Assembly (NCBI RefSeq): GCF_022761035.1
Contig: NZ_JAKWJP010000005.1
Coordinates: forward strand, 62,001 to 126,000
Origin: Microbacterium sp. SS28
Lineage (GTDB): Bacteria; Actinomycetota; Actinomycetes; Actinomycetales; Microbacteriaceae
Reading direction: 5' to 3'
Length of the DNA stretch: 64,000 nucleotides
The stretch's first letter is position 1, and each line of letters opens with the position of its first letter. Shown piece after piece: positions 25,939 to 33,813 of the stretch. The position numbers and the translations under genes are program-made. The notes under the pieces are model-generated. The model had not been told where the DNA came from. It was given only the letters and a program-made list of their open reading frames with translations, and ran no database searches.

Positions 25939-26943
25939 TCAGAAGAGCAGCAGCGGATTGATCAGCACGCCGGTCGAGCGGTGGATCGCCGTCGGCGCGG
26001 CCACGATGAACCCTGTGGAGACGCCCGCGCGCTTGAGCTCGGCGACCGCCGGCCCCAGCAGGCAGTTGTCGACCAGGCAGAGGCCGATCGCGTAGATGAG
26101 GTTGTGCACTTCGAGCGAGCCGCCCTGATTGTCGCGGGCGTCGTGGAAGTCCCACAGCACGAGGCCCGGCTCCTTCGCGGCGATCCACGCAGCACCGTCC
26201 TGTCCGATGCCGGGACGGGTCACCGCCGCAGCCCCGCTCGGGTAGACGTTGCCCTCCGCCTCATAGCGATCGCGGCCCTGGTAGATCACGAGCCCATCGC
26301 CAGGCTGGAACCGCCCGCCTGCGGCGGCGAGCGCGGCATCCAGTTCCGCAGCCGTCACGGGCTCACCCGCGGCGACCCAATCGGTGCCGCGGACGGAAGG
26401 GATGTCGAGCACCACGGCACGCGTGGCGATGCCGTGCTGCGCCCAGTGGACCATCGTGTCTTCGTCGGTCTCGGACGCGGATGCCGGAATCGGGCCATGC
26501 CACGAGGCATCCGCTCCGATGTGCGCAAGCCCGTCCAGGTGCGTGTTGTGCACGCCGTGGGCGTCATAGGAGATGACGTCGCCGCCGTGTACATGGCGGC
26601 CATGCAGACCGACGGTCACCTTGAGGTCGACCGAACCGTGGCCGTCGGGCAGGTCGGCGTTGCCGAGGGCCCGCCACTGCGCCTTCTCGGCATCGGCGAT
26701 CGCGCGACCGGAGGCGAGCCGATCGGGGCGAGTCTCGACCTCGCGCTCGAGGGAGATCGCACGGCCGAGACGCACCTCGGCGATGCCGCGCAGGCGCGCG
26801 GCCTCGTCGATGAGCGCCACAGATCCGCGGCACTGGATGCCCGGCAGGTGTCGCGCGGCCTCGTGGCGGTCGGCGATCTCACGAAGCCAGGGGGTGAGAG
26901 GGTCGGGCCCGGCGAGTTCGGGGGCGGTCTGCTGCATCGTCAC
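25939..26943 (-). CDS. Cyclase-family (kynurenine formamidase-like) metal-dependent hydrolase
   Basis: This 334-residue protein belongs to the PF04199 cyclase fold. The metal-binding segment HGVHNTHLDGLAHIG (about residues 132-146) corresponds to the family HxGTHxDxPxH motif with Asn-Thr in place of Gly-Thr and Gly-Leu-Ala before the last His. Despite the family name, known members include formamidases, isatin hydrolase and uncharacterised ring hydrolases. It lies between ferredoxin and monooxygenase genes, so it could open a lactam, anhydride or enol-lactone formed by the oxygenases. Confidence 0.88.
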   Translation of the reverse strand: MTMQQTAPELAGPDPLTPWLREIADRHEAARHLPGIQCRGSVALIDEAARLRGIAEVRLGRAISLEREVETRPDRLASGRAIADAEKAQWRALGNADLPDGHGSVDLKVTVGLHGRHVHGGDVISYDAHGVHNTHLDGLAHIGADASWHGPIPASASETDEDTMVHWAQHGIATRAVVLDIPSVRGTDWVAAGEPVTAAELDAALAAAGGRFQPGDGLVIYQGRDRYEAEGNVYPSGAAAVTRPGIGQDGAAWIAAKEPGLVLWDFHDARDNQGGSLEVHNLIYAIGLCLVDNCLLGPAVAELKRAGVSTGFIVAAPTAIHRSTGVLINPLLLF

Positions 26944-26989
26944 GGGATGGTCCTTTGAGTCAGGCTGTGATCGTCGGGTATGGCCCGGC

Positions 26990-27190
26990 TCACGCGGTCT
27001 CGGAGAGGGTCAGGGATCGGCTCGGGCAGACCTGCACGGCTTCACGTGCGCGGGCGATCTCGTCGGGCGAACCCGGTTCAGCGCGGAGGACGAGAACGAT
27101 TCCGGCGTCGTCCTGGTCGAAGGCGTCGGGGTCGGCGAACACGCACTGGCCCGCTCCGATGCAGGTGACGCGGTTGGCGTTGATCTGCAT
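26990..27190 (-). CDS. Short P450-partner ferredoxin (3Fe-4S type)
   Basis: This 66-residue ferredoxin has the layout of actinobacterial P450 redox partners: CIGAGQC (C9 and C15), an acidic FDQDDAG segment and a late VCPSRSLTL. The missing cysteine of a classic 4Fe cluster suggests a 3Fe-4S centre. The ATG is three bases after the P450 stop region, so the pair is translated together and should work together in electron transfer. Confidence 0.9.
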   Translation of the reverse strand: MQINANRVTCIGAGQCVFADPDAFDQDDAGIVLVLRAEPGSPDEIARAREAVQVCPSRSLTLSETA

Positions 27191-27192
27191 GG

Positions 27193-28368
27193 TCACCACG
27201 CGACCGGGAGTGCGTAGACGCCGTAGTTGGGGCCGTGCTCCTTGAAGGGGATCTCGCGGAAGGGCACGGCGAGCCGCAGGGTCGGTATGCGACGGACCAC
27301 GGCCTCGAGCACGATCTCGAGTTCGAGGCGGGCGAGGTTCTGTCCGAGGCACTGATGCGGGCCGAACCCGAACGCGACGTGGTTGCGGGCGCCGCGGGTG
27401 AAGTCGATCTTGTCTGGCTCGGGGAAGACCTCGGGATCGCGGTTCGCGACGTTGGCGAACCCGTACACCGCCTCACCTTCGCGGATCAGGGTTCCGCCTA
27501 CCTCGATATCGGCGGTGGCGAGGCGCTGGTGACCGACCTCGGCGATCGTGAAGTAGCGCAGGAGCTCTTCGACCGCGCCGGGGACGAGCGAGGGATCGTC
27601 GCGCAGCTGCTGCAGCAGGTCGGGCCGATCGAGCAGTGTGGCGACAGAGAGCGAGATCATGTTCGCCGTCGTCTCGTGCCCTGCGATGAGCAGCAGGAAG
27701 CCGAGGCCCGTGAGCTCTTCGACGCCCGCGCCGGCGGCCAGCTGGCGACTCAGGATGTCGTCGCCCGGGTTCTCGACACGCGAGGCCACGAGGTCGCCGA
27801 TGTATGCCTTGAGGTTGCCCATCGCCTCGATGCGCTGCTCCATCGTCGCGTCGATCTCGACGAAGGTCGCGCTGTTGACCTGGAAGAAGTCGTGGTCCTC
27901 GTACGGCACGCCGAGAAGCTCGGCGATCACGACGGAGGGCACTGGCAGCGAGAGTGCCGTCACGAGGTCGGCCTCGGAGCCCGACGCAAGCATCGCGTCG
28001 ATCGTCGACTCGACGATCTCGACGATGCGCGGCCGCATCGCGGCGATCTTCTTCACCGTGAACTCCCCCATCACCCGCACGCGCTGCTGCGTGTGCTCCG
28101 GCGGATCCATCTCGATGAGCTGCTTCAGCTTCGCGGCGGTACCGCCGTACCCACCGCGGTTCATGGGATGTCCGGGAAGGGCGCGATCGGAGCTGAAGCG
28201 AGCATCGCCGAGAACCGCGCGGACGTCGGCGTGCTTGGTGATCGCCCACATGACGCGACCATCCGTCAGCTGCACCTGGCTGATCGGGTTCTCCTCCTGC
28301 AGGCGCAGGTGCTCGGTCGGCGGGCTGTACGGGTCGACGCGCTGCATCGAGAAGGTTGCTGTCGTCAT
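27193..28368 (-). CDS. Cytochrome P450 (minus-strand operon)
   Basis: This 391-residue soluble bacterial P450 has the I-helix motif AGHETTANM (about residue 232) and the haem loop FGFGPHQCLG with thiolate ligand C340. It is the first gene of the minus operon (P450, ferredoxin, cyclase, monooxygenase, MarR, CocE, DUF3237). It is preceded by a divergent promoter region with a 19-base palindrome (28416-28434). Electrons probably come from the ferredoxin at 26990 and the reductases at 37393 or 39092. The substrate is unknown. Confidence 0.95.
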   Translation of the reverse strand: MTTATFSMQRVDPYSPPTEHLRLQEENPISQVQLTDGRVMWAITKHADVRAVLGDARFSSDRALPGHPMNRGGYGGTAAKLKQLIEMDPPEHTQQRVRVMGEFTVKKIAAMRPRIVEIVESTIDAMLASGSEADLVTALSLPVPSVVIAELLGVPYEDHDFFQVNSATFVEIDATMEQRIEAMGNLKAYIGDLVASRVENPGDDILSRQLAAGAGVEELTGLGFLLLIAGHETTANMISLSVATLLDRPDLLQQLRDDPSLVPGAVEELLRYFTIAEVGHQRLATADIEVGGTLIREGEAVYGFANVANRDPEVFPEPDKIDFTRGARNHVAFGFGPHQCLGQNLARLELEIVLEAVVRRIPTLRLAVPFREIPFKEHGPNYGVYALPVAW

Positions 28369-28415
28369 CGAGTTCTCCTGTGTCGTGAACGGCCTTGGTC
28401 ACTGGGCATCTGAGT

Positions 28416-28434
28416 GTTAGATTTGAAATATAAC
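28416..28434. promoter_or_regulatory. 19-base palindrome in the P450/FdxA divergent promoter
   Basis: GTTAGATTTGAAATATAAC matches its reverse complement at 16 of 19 positions. It is AT-rich against a high-GC background and lies 48 bases upstream of the P450 start and about 90 upstream of fdxA. It is distinct from the GTTC-N9-GAAC sites; TetR or MarR control is possible. Confidence 0.55.
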
Positions 28435-28521
28435 GCTTAGAAGTGTCGTAAGTGTACCTGCCCGATGCGGGCGAGTCCAGCCGACATCCGATCAACGACG
28501 ACGTCGAGAAGGAGAGATGAC

Positions 28522-28836
28522 ATGGCCTTTGTGGTGACGCAGGCATGCGTCGATGTCAAAGACAAGAGCTGCATCCAGGTGTGCCCCGCCGACTGCCTCT
28601 TCGAGGGCGGACGCATGATGTACATCAACCAGGATCTGTGCATCAACTGCGGCGCCTGCGAGGCTGTCTGCCCCACCCAGGCGATCCGCTACGACGAAGA
28701 GCTCGATGGCGAGGACGCCATATTTGTCCAGATCAACGAGCAGTTCTTCGAAGGCCTGGACATCGCCAAGGGCGGTCGGAAGATGGGACTCATCGACCAC
28801 GATGCGGAGTTCGTCAGCCAACTGCCGGACGCGTGA
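28522..28836 (+). CDS. fdxA: Seven-iron ferredoxin FdxA (first copy)
   Basis: This 104-residue ferredoxin has C9, C17, C21 and C25 in the first half and CINCGACEAVCP (C40, C43, C46, C50) in the second. This is the 3Fe-4S plus 4Fe-4S layout of actinobacterial FdxA. An AAGGAGAG site precedes the ATG. It is close to the FdxA at 38740 (same cysteine numbering). Having its own divergent promoter shared with the P450 operon suggests it serves as an electron carrier there. Confidence 0.95.
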   Translation: MAFVVTQACVDVKDKSCIQVCPADCLFEGGRMMYINQDLCINCGACEAVCPTQAIRYDEELDGEDAIFVQINEQFFEGLDIAKGGRKMGLIDHDAEFVSQLPDA

Positions 28837-28855
28837 CGCGCCCGGCAGCGACTGG

Positions 28856-28890
28856 ACGGCCCGCTGAGCGATGCTCGGCGGGCCGTTTCA
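28856..28890 (+). terminator. Hairpin terminator after fdxA
   Basis: A nine-base perfect stem ACGGCCCGC / GCGGGCCGT, extended by TGAGC/GCTC pairing, is followed by TTTCATG. It lies 20 bases after the fdxA stop. Confidence 0.75.
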
Positions 28891-29096
28891 TGTCGTGATG
28901 CGCGGGAGCACCGGCAGCTGGCGACTCAGAGAGACTCTGCAGCGCCGGCGGTGCACGTCGCACGCGCGCGCCCGGGATCCTGACGCCCAACGCGGGGGCA
29001 CGCACGCCAAATGCGCGGCGTATTGAGCCATAGGTCTTACTTATTCACGACAGCGCTCAGCCGAATCCGTCCGGGCGTTCGTTGTAAGGATCATGC

Positions 29097-29113
29097 GTTC
29101 TTTACAAGAGAAC
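29097..29113. promoter_or_regulatory. GTTC-N9-GAAC site 1 (upstream of SDR operon)
   Basis: GTTCTTTACAAGAGAAC shares GTT...TACAA...GAAC with the site at 40367-40383. It lies about 70 bases upstream of the predicted -35, so it is a possible second binding point for looping. A degenerate copy (GTTCGTTGTAAGGATC) is at 29077-29092. Confidence 0.5.
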
Positions 29114-29182
29114 ACCATAGCACGACTAGCGAACTGGTGGATGTCGAGGCCCCCCACTCCTCGCGGGCGATGCCGAGCGCGA

Positions 29183-29211
29183 TTGACAGTCCGGTTGTTC
29201 CTTGAGATAGT
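29183..29211 (+). promoter_or_regulatory. Predicted promoter of the SDR-ALDH-P450 operon
   Basis: A consensus -35 TTGACA (29183-29188), 17-base spacer and -10 GATAGT (29206-29211) lie upstream of the SDR gene. Operator 29241-29257 follows 30 bases downstream of the -10. Confidence 0.55.
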
Positions 29212-29237
29212 GAGGCTACGTTTCGTTTAAAAGATCA

Positions 29238-29260
29238 TGTGTTCGGTTCTACAGAACACA
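29238..29260. promoter_or_regulatory. GTTC-N9-GAAC site 2, extended perfect palindrome arms
   Basis: The arms TGTGTTC (29238-29244) and GAACACA (29254-29260) are perfect complements separated by nine bases. The core GTTCGGTTCTACAGAAC is at 29241-29257. It sits between the predicted promoter and the SDR start codon, where a bound repressor would block transcription. Confidence 0.65.
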
Positions 29261-29283
29261 GGCGGAAGACAAGGAAGTCATCT

Positions 29284-30165
29284 ATGAGCGACTATTTCGG
29301 GTACGCCGGTAAGACCGTCGTCGTCACCGGCGCCGCATCGGGAATGGGCCGTGCGCTCAGCGAGATGCTCGTCGACCTGGGCGCTGACGTGTACGCGCTC
29401 GACCGCGTCGAGTCGCCGGTGGCCGGCCTCGCGAAGGTCGTCATCGCGAACCTCGGCGAGCGCGCGTCGATCGACCAGGCCTTCGCCCAGCTGCCCGCCC
29501 AGATCGACGCGTTCTTCGGCGTCGCGGGCATCTCGGGGGTGCACAGCTCGTTCCTCGAGACCCTCACGGTGAACTTCATCGCGAACAAGTACGTGACCGA
29601 CACCTACCTGACCGATCGCCTGGTCGAGAACGGCTCCGCCACGTTCGTGACGTCGAACGGCGGCGTGCGCTGGGAGGTCCCGACGGTGCGCGAGGAGCTC
29701 GTGCCCTTCGTCCGCGGCGGCGGCTGGGACGACCTCGTGCGGATCTCCGAAGAGTACGAAGCCGAGTTCGGCACGATCCCCGGCTCGCTCGGCTACATCC
29801 TCTCGAAGCGCCTGCTCAACCTGTGGATCGCCGAGCAGGTCTCCCCCCTCGCTGACCTCAGGAAGATCCGCATCAACGCGGTGCTGCCCGCCATGACCGT
29901 GTCGGGCATGCTCCCCGAGTTCGCCGAGATGAAGGGCGGCCAGGAGAAGGTCGAGGCCGAGGTCGGCCCAGCCGGACGGCTCGCCGAGTCCATCGAGATG
30001 GCGAGGGTCCTGACCTTCCTCGGAAGCGACCTCGCCGGCTACGTCTCCGGGGTGCACCTCTCAGTCGACTACGGAATGAACGCCCTCGAGATCGCCGGGC
30101 TCTCGCCCGACCGTCTCAGCTGGACACTCCGCGGCGTGCTGGCCCGACAGGCCGCCGCAGCCTGA
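29284..30165 (+). CDS. Short-chain dehydrogenase (3-alpha-hydroxysteroid/carveol dehydrogenase-like)
   Basis: This 293-residue SDR has TGAASGMG (residues 15-22), the serine region VTSNGG, and the Tyr-x-x-x-Lys pair in GYILSKRLLNLW. An insertion of about 40 residues (VREELVPFVRGGGWDDL) lies between the serine and tyrosine elements. Such an insertion is seen in 3-alpha-hydroxysteroid dehydrogenase/carbonyl reductase relatives. It is the first gene after the operator 29238-29260 and would oxidise the alcohol made by a P450. AAGGAAG lies seven bases before the ATG. Confidence 0.9.
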   Translation: MSDYFGYAGKTVVVTGAASGMGRALSEMLVDLGADVYALDRVESPVAGLAKVVIANLGERASIDQAFAQLPAQIDAFFGVAGISGVHSSFLETLTVNFIANKYVTDTYLTDRLVENGSATFVTSNGGVRWEVPTVREELVPFVRGGGWDDLVRISEEYEAEFGTIPGSLGYILSKRLLNLWIAEQVSPLADLRKIRINAVLPAMTVSGMLPEFAEMKGGQEKVEAEVGPAGRLAESIEMARVLTFLGSDLAGYVSGVHLSVDYGMNALEIAGLSPDRLSWTLRGVLARQAAAA

Positions 30166-30285
30166 CCGCCATGACGAGGCATCCGAATCGTGATGCCTCG
30201 CCGCAGCGATCACCAGACGCACCACCCTCCGATCGGCGGCACCCGCTGCCGGTTCTGCACACACGAAGAAGTGAGGAGAAACGAC

Positions 30286-31779
30286 GTGACTGAACTGCTC
30301 ACGATCCGCGACACCACGATCACCCTCAAGCACCCCGAGCGCCTCTACATCAACGGCGAATGGGTCCTCCCTGCGGGAGGATCGACCCTCGAGGTCATCG
30401 ACGCGACCACGGAGGAGGCGTTCTACCGCACCGCCGAGACCACGCCGACCGACATGGATGCGGCGATCGCGGCGGCGCGCGAAGCATTCGACAACTCGCC
30501 CTGGCCGTTCCTCGAGCCGAGCGAGCGCGCCCAGTACCTGCGCAAGATCGCCGCGCGTCTGCGCGAGCGGGCCGAAGAGGCCGCGACGTTCTGGACCCGC
30601 CAGACCGGACCGACCTTCCGGATGGCGGTGGGCTCGCTCTCGCGCGTCCCGAACCTGTTCGACTACTACGCAGACGTCGCCGACACCTACCCCTGGGCGG
30701 TGCAGGACTCCCCCGAGTTCGCCGCCTTCGGGGCCGTCGTCAACGAGCCGATCGGTGTGGTCGGCGCAATCGTCCCCTGGAACACTCCGCTGTCGCTCGC
30801 GGCCTACAAGATCGCCCCGGCGCTCCTGGCCGGCTGCACCGTCGTGCTCAAGGCGCCGCCTGAGGCGCCCGGCGAACTGTGGATCCTCGCCGAGATCGCC
30901 GAGGAGATCGGCCTTCCGGCCGGCGTGCTCAACGTCGTCAACGGGCACCGGCAGGTGTCCGACCAGCTCGTGCGCGACCCCCGGGTGGACAAGATCGCCT
31001 TCACCGGCTCGAGCCACGTCGGGCGCCAGATCGCAGCGGCGGCAGGTGGGCGACTCGCGCGCTACACGCTCGAGCTCGGCGGCAAGTCTGCGGCCGTCGT
31101 CCTCGACGACTACGACCTCGCCACCGCCGCAGCGGCGATCTCGCAGCAGGAGTGCTCCCTGAACGGGCAGGTCTGCATGTCGCTCACGCGCGTCATCGTG
31201 ACCAAAGACCGCCACGACGACCTCGTCGACGCCCTCGCGGTGACGTTCGGCTCGGTCGCTGTCGGCGACCCGTTCGACCCCCAGACGCAGCTCGGACCGC
31301 TGGCCCTCGCCAAGCAGCAGCAGAGCGTGCTCGGGTACATCGAGCAGGGCATCGCCGATGGCGCCCGCCTCGCCGTCGGCGGCAAGCGGCCCGCCCACCT
31401 CGAGCGCGGCTACTTCGTCGAGCCGACCGTGTTCGGCAACGTCGACAACAGCTCAACGCTCGCGCAGGAGGAGCTGTTCGGCCCCGTCCTCTCGGTCATC
31501 CCAGCCGAGAACGAAGAGCACGCCGTCGAACTCGCCAACGCGACGCAGTACGGCCTCAACAACGCCGTCTTCACCAACGACGTCGAGCGCGCCTACCAGA
31601 TCGCCCGTCGCCTGCGGTCGGGCACGGTCGGACACAACGGCTTCAAGACCGACACCCGCATGGGCTTCGGCGGCTTCAAGCAGTCCGGCGTCGGCCGCGA
31701 AGGCGGCATCCAGGGCATCGCCCCCTACCTGGAGTCGAAGACGGTGCTGCTCGACGCCGCCCCCGCTCGATTCCGTTGA
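30286..31779 (+). CDS. NAD(P)-dependent aldehyde dehydrogenase
   Basis: This 497-residue ALDH has PWNTPLSLAAYKIAPAL, the catalytic base E263 in LELGGKSA and the nucleophile C297 in NGQVC. A C-terminal EELFGPVLSVIP and FGGFKQSGVGREGG complete the fold. The GTG at 30286 is preferred because GAGGAGAAACGAC precedes it. In the operon order SDR-ALDH-P450 it would oxidise an aldehyde to the acid that is later activated as a CoA ester by the CoA-transferase at 34952. Confidence 0.94.
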   Translation: MTELLTIRDTTITLKHPERLYINGEWVLPAGGSTLEVIDATTEEAFYRTAETTPTDMDAAIAAAREAFDNSPWPFLEPSERAQYLRKIAARLRERAEEAATFWTRQTGPTFRMAVGSLSRVPNLFDYYADVADTYPWAVQDSPEFAAFGAVVNEPIGVVGAIVPWNTPLSLAAYKIAPALLAGCTVVLKAPPEAPGELWILAEIAEEIGLPAGVLNVVNGHRQVSDQLVRDPRVDKIAFTGSSHVGRQIAAAAGGRLARYTLELGGKSAAVVLDDYDLATAAAAISQQECSLNGQVCMSLTRVIVTKDRHDDLVDALAVTFGSVAVGDPFDPQTQLGPLALAKQQQSVLGYIEQGIADGARLAVGGKRPAHLERGYFVEPTVFGNVDNSSTLAQEELFGPVLSVIPAENEEHAVELANATQYGLNNAVFTNDVERAYQIARRLRSGTVGHNGFKTDTRMGFGGFKQSGVGREGGIQGIAPYLESKTVLLDAAPARFR

Positions 31780-31898
31780 CACATCGGCTCTGCCGGGCGC
31801 GCACTCGCGTCCGGCAGAGCCCCCATCCCCCGCGCACGTCCGACCTGCAGCAGTGATCCCTGACAGCGCGACGGCCCGCCCAGAGAAAGCAGACACGG

Positions 31899-33194
31899 AT
31901 GACCACCGTCGAATCCCACCCGACCGACGTCGACTTCTTCACCGACCCCGACGTGGCCGCCAAAGCCGAGCCCTGGTTCGACTACATGATCGCCAACCAC
32001 CCGGTGTTCCGCGAGCCGAAGTACGGCGTCGTGATCGTCACCGGCTACGAAGAGGCGCTGCAGGTCTACCACCAGCCTGAGGTGTACTCGTCGATCAACC
32101 GCACGGGCGGCCCCGTCGTCGACCTGCCGGTCGAGCTGGTCGGCGACGACATCTCGGAGCTCCTCGAGCAGCACCGCAGCTACTTCTCGAACAACGACCA
32201 GATCGTCACGTTCGACCCGCCCGTGCACACCGATCACCGAGCCATCCTCATGGGTCTGATCACGCCGAAGCGCCTGAAGGAGAACGAGCAGTTCCTCAAG
32301 GACACCGGCGACCGGTTCCTCGACGCGATCCTCCCCCAGGGCGAGTGCGAGTTCATCTGGGACTTCTGCAAGGGCTACACGGTCCTCGCCGTCGCGGATC
32401 TACTGGGCGTGCCGACCGAGGACCACCCGATGCTGCTCGAACTGCTCGCCTCGGCGCCCGGTCCGGTGCTGGGCAACCTCCAGCTCCAGGCGAACCACCA
32501 CAGCTCCCTCGAACGGCTCTACGAGTACTTCGTCGCCCGCATCGAAGAGCGCCGCGCCGCGCCGGCAGACGACGTGCTGACCGGGATGGCGCTCGCGACG
32601 TTCCCGGACGGCTCTGTTCCCGAGCCGATCGAAGTCGCCCGCATCGCATCGAACCTCTTCGCCGCCGGCCAGGAGACGACCGTCCAGCTGATGGGCATCT
32701 GCATGCAGCGGATCGCCGACGACGCCGAGCTGCAGGAGCGGCTCCGCCAGGACTTCGCACTCATCCCGAAGTTCATCGAGGAGTCGCTGCGCGTCGAGGC
32801 ACCGATCAAGGGCTCGTTCCGACTGACGAAGCGGCCGACCGAACTCGGAGGACTCGACCTCGCGCCCGGCACGGTCGTCATGCTGCTGCACGGCGCGGCC
32901 GGCCGCGACGGTCGTGTGTTCGACGACCCGACCACGTTCGATGAGACGCGGCCCAACGCCCGTCAGCATCTCGCGTTCGGCCGAGGTATCCACACCTGCC
33001 CCGGTGCGCCGCTCGCCCGGGCCGAGGCCGTCTTCACGATCCAGCGCTTCCTCGAGCGCACGACGAGCATCCGCATCGACGAAAGCCGTCACGGCGGCGA
33101 CGAGGCCCGTGAGTGGGACCTCATCACGAGCTACAAGTTCCGGGGGCACCAGCACCTCTACCTCCAGTACGACTCGGCGGAGGTCAGCAGATGA
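31899..33194 (+). CDS. Cytochrome P450 (plus-strand operon)
   Basis: This 431-residue P450 has the I-helix AGQETTVQLMG, the K-helix ESLRVEAP (ExxR) and the haem loop FGRGIHTCPGAPLARAE with C367. Its stop overlaps the ATG of a partner ferredoxin. It differs clearly from the P450 at 27193 (longer, different loops), so the island probably performs two separate hydroxylations. The substrate cannot be told from the sequence; context suggests a terpenoid, steroid-like or other alicyclic compound. Confidence 0.95.
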   Translation: MTTVESHPTDVDFFTDPDVAAKAEPWFDYMIANHPVFREPKYGVVIVTGYEEALQVYHQPEVYSSINRTGGPVVDLPVELVGDDISELLEQHRSYFSNNDQIVTFDPPVHTDHRAILMGLITPKRLKENEQFLKDTGDRFLDAILPQGECEFIWDFCKGYTVLAVADLLGVPTEDHPMLLELLASAPGPVLGNLQLQANHHSSLERLYEYFVARIEERRAAPADDVLTGMALATFPDGSVPEPIEVARIASNLFAAGQETTVQLMGICMQRIADDAELQERLRQDFALIPKFIEESLRVEAPIKGSFRLTKRPTELGGLDLAPGTVVMLLHGAAGRDGRVFDDPTTFDETRPNARQHLAFGRGIHTCPGAPLARAEAVFTIQRFLERTTSIRIDESRHGGDEAREWDLITSYKFRGHQHLYLQYDSAEVSR

Positions 33195-33397
33195 GCGAGC
33201 TTCTCACCGTCGATCGCGACCGCTGCATGGGCTCCGGGCAGTGCACGTTCTACGCGCCGAGCACGTTCGATCTCGACGACCTCAGCATCGCGATCGTGAC
33301 CGACGACACCGGCGACCCGGACGACAAGATCCAGCAGGCCATCGACGTGTGTCCGACGCGAGCCATCGCCCGCGCTCTCGCGGGCGGTGCCGCATGA
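33191..33397 (+). CDS. Short P450-partner ferredoxin (3Fe-4S type)
   Basis: This 68-residue ferredoxin has CMGSGQC near the N-terminus, an acidic middle (FDLDDLSIAIVTDD) and VCPTRAIA at the end. It is the same type as the ferredoxin at 26990. It overlaps the P450 stop (ATGA) and the downstream OB-fold gene start (ATGA). It should be the direct electron donor of the P450 at 31899. Confidence 0.92.
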   Translation: MSELLTVDRDRCMGSGQCTFYAPSTFDLDDLSIAIVTDDTGDPDDKIQQAIDVCPTRAIARALAGGAA

Positions 33398-33813
33398 GCA
33401 CCGTGACCGAAGCCGTCGCCGTCCCCCAGCCCGTCGCCGACCTCGAGTCCGACGGCCTCCTGGGAGTGTTCCCCGAAGGCCCGCGTCTTGTCGGCACACA
33501 GTGCCGAGCCTGCTCGCGCACGATGATCGGGACACGCATCGTCTGCAGCGATTGCGTGGGCACCGACGTCACGCGTGTTCCGCTTCCCACGACAGGTCTC
33601 CTCTACACCTACACGCGCCTCCACGTCGGCGCCGAAGGCGTGCGCGCACTCGGCTACGTCGACTTCGAGGGCGACGTGCGCACCCTGACCGATCTGCGTG
33701 AGGACACGGGGCCGCTCGAGCCCGGCATCCGTGTCCGCCTTCATGTCGAAGGCGATGACTGGTGGTTCGCAGCCGCCCCGGCGACGACCGAAGAGAAGGA
33801 GACCGACTCGTGA
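33394..33813 (+). CDS. Zn-ribbon/OB-fold (DUF35) protein
   Basis: This 139-residue protein has an N-terminal rubredoxin-like zinc ribbon (CRAC and CSDC, about residues 37-54) and a C-terminal OB-fold (GLLYTYTRLHVG to the end). Such proteins form complexes with thiolase-fold enzymes. In actinobacterial steroid side-chain breakdown they partner SCP-x type thiolases and the Ltp2 aldolase. The overlap with the thiolase gene (GTGA) supports a 1:1 complex. Confidence 0.9.
   Translation: MSTVTEAVAVPQPVADLESDGLLGVFPEGPRLVGTQCRACSRTMIGTRIVCSDCVGTDVTRVPLPTTGLLYTYTRLHVGAEGVRALGYVDFEGDVRTLTDLREDTGPLEPGIRVRLHVEGDDWWFAAAPATTEEKETDS

Noticed and set aside
25939..26943. A polyketide or antibiotic cyclase
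   Set aside because: The family name is misleading. The sequence has the metal-hydrolase motif of the kynurenine formamidase fold, and no PKS or other biosynthetic genes are near.
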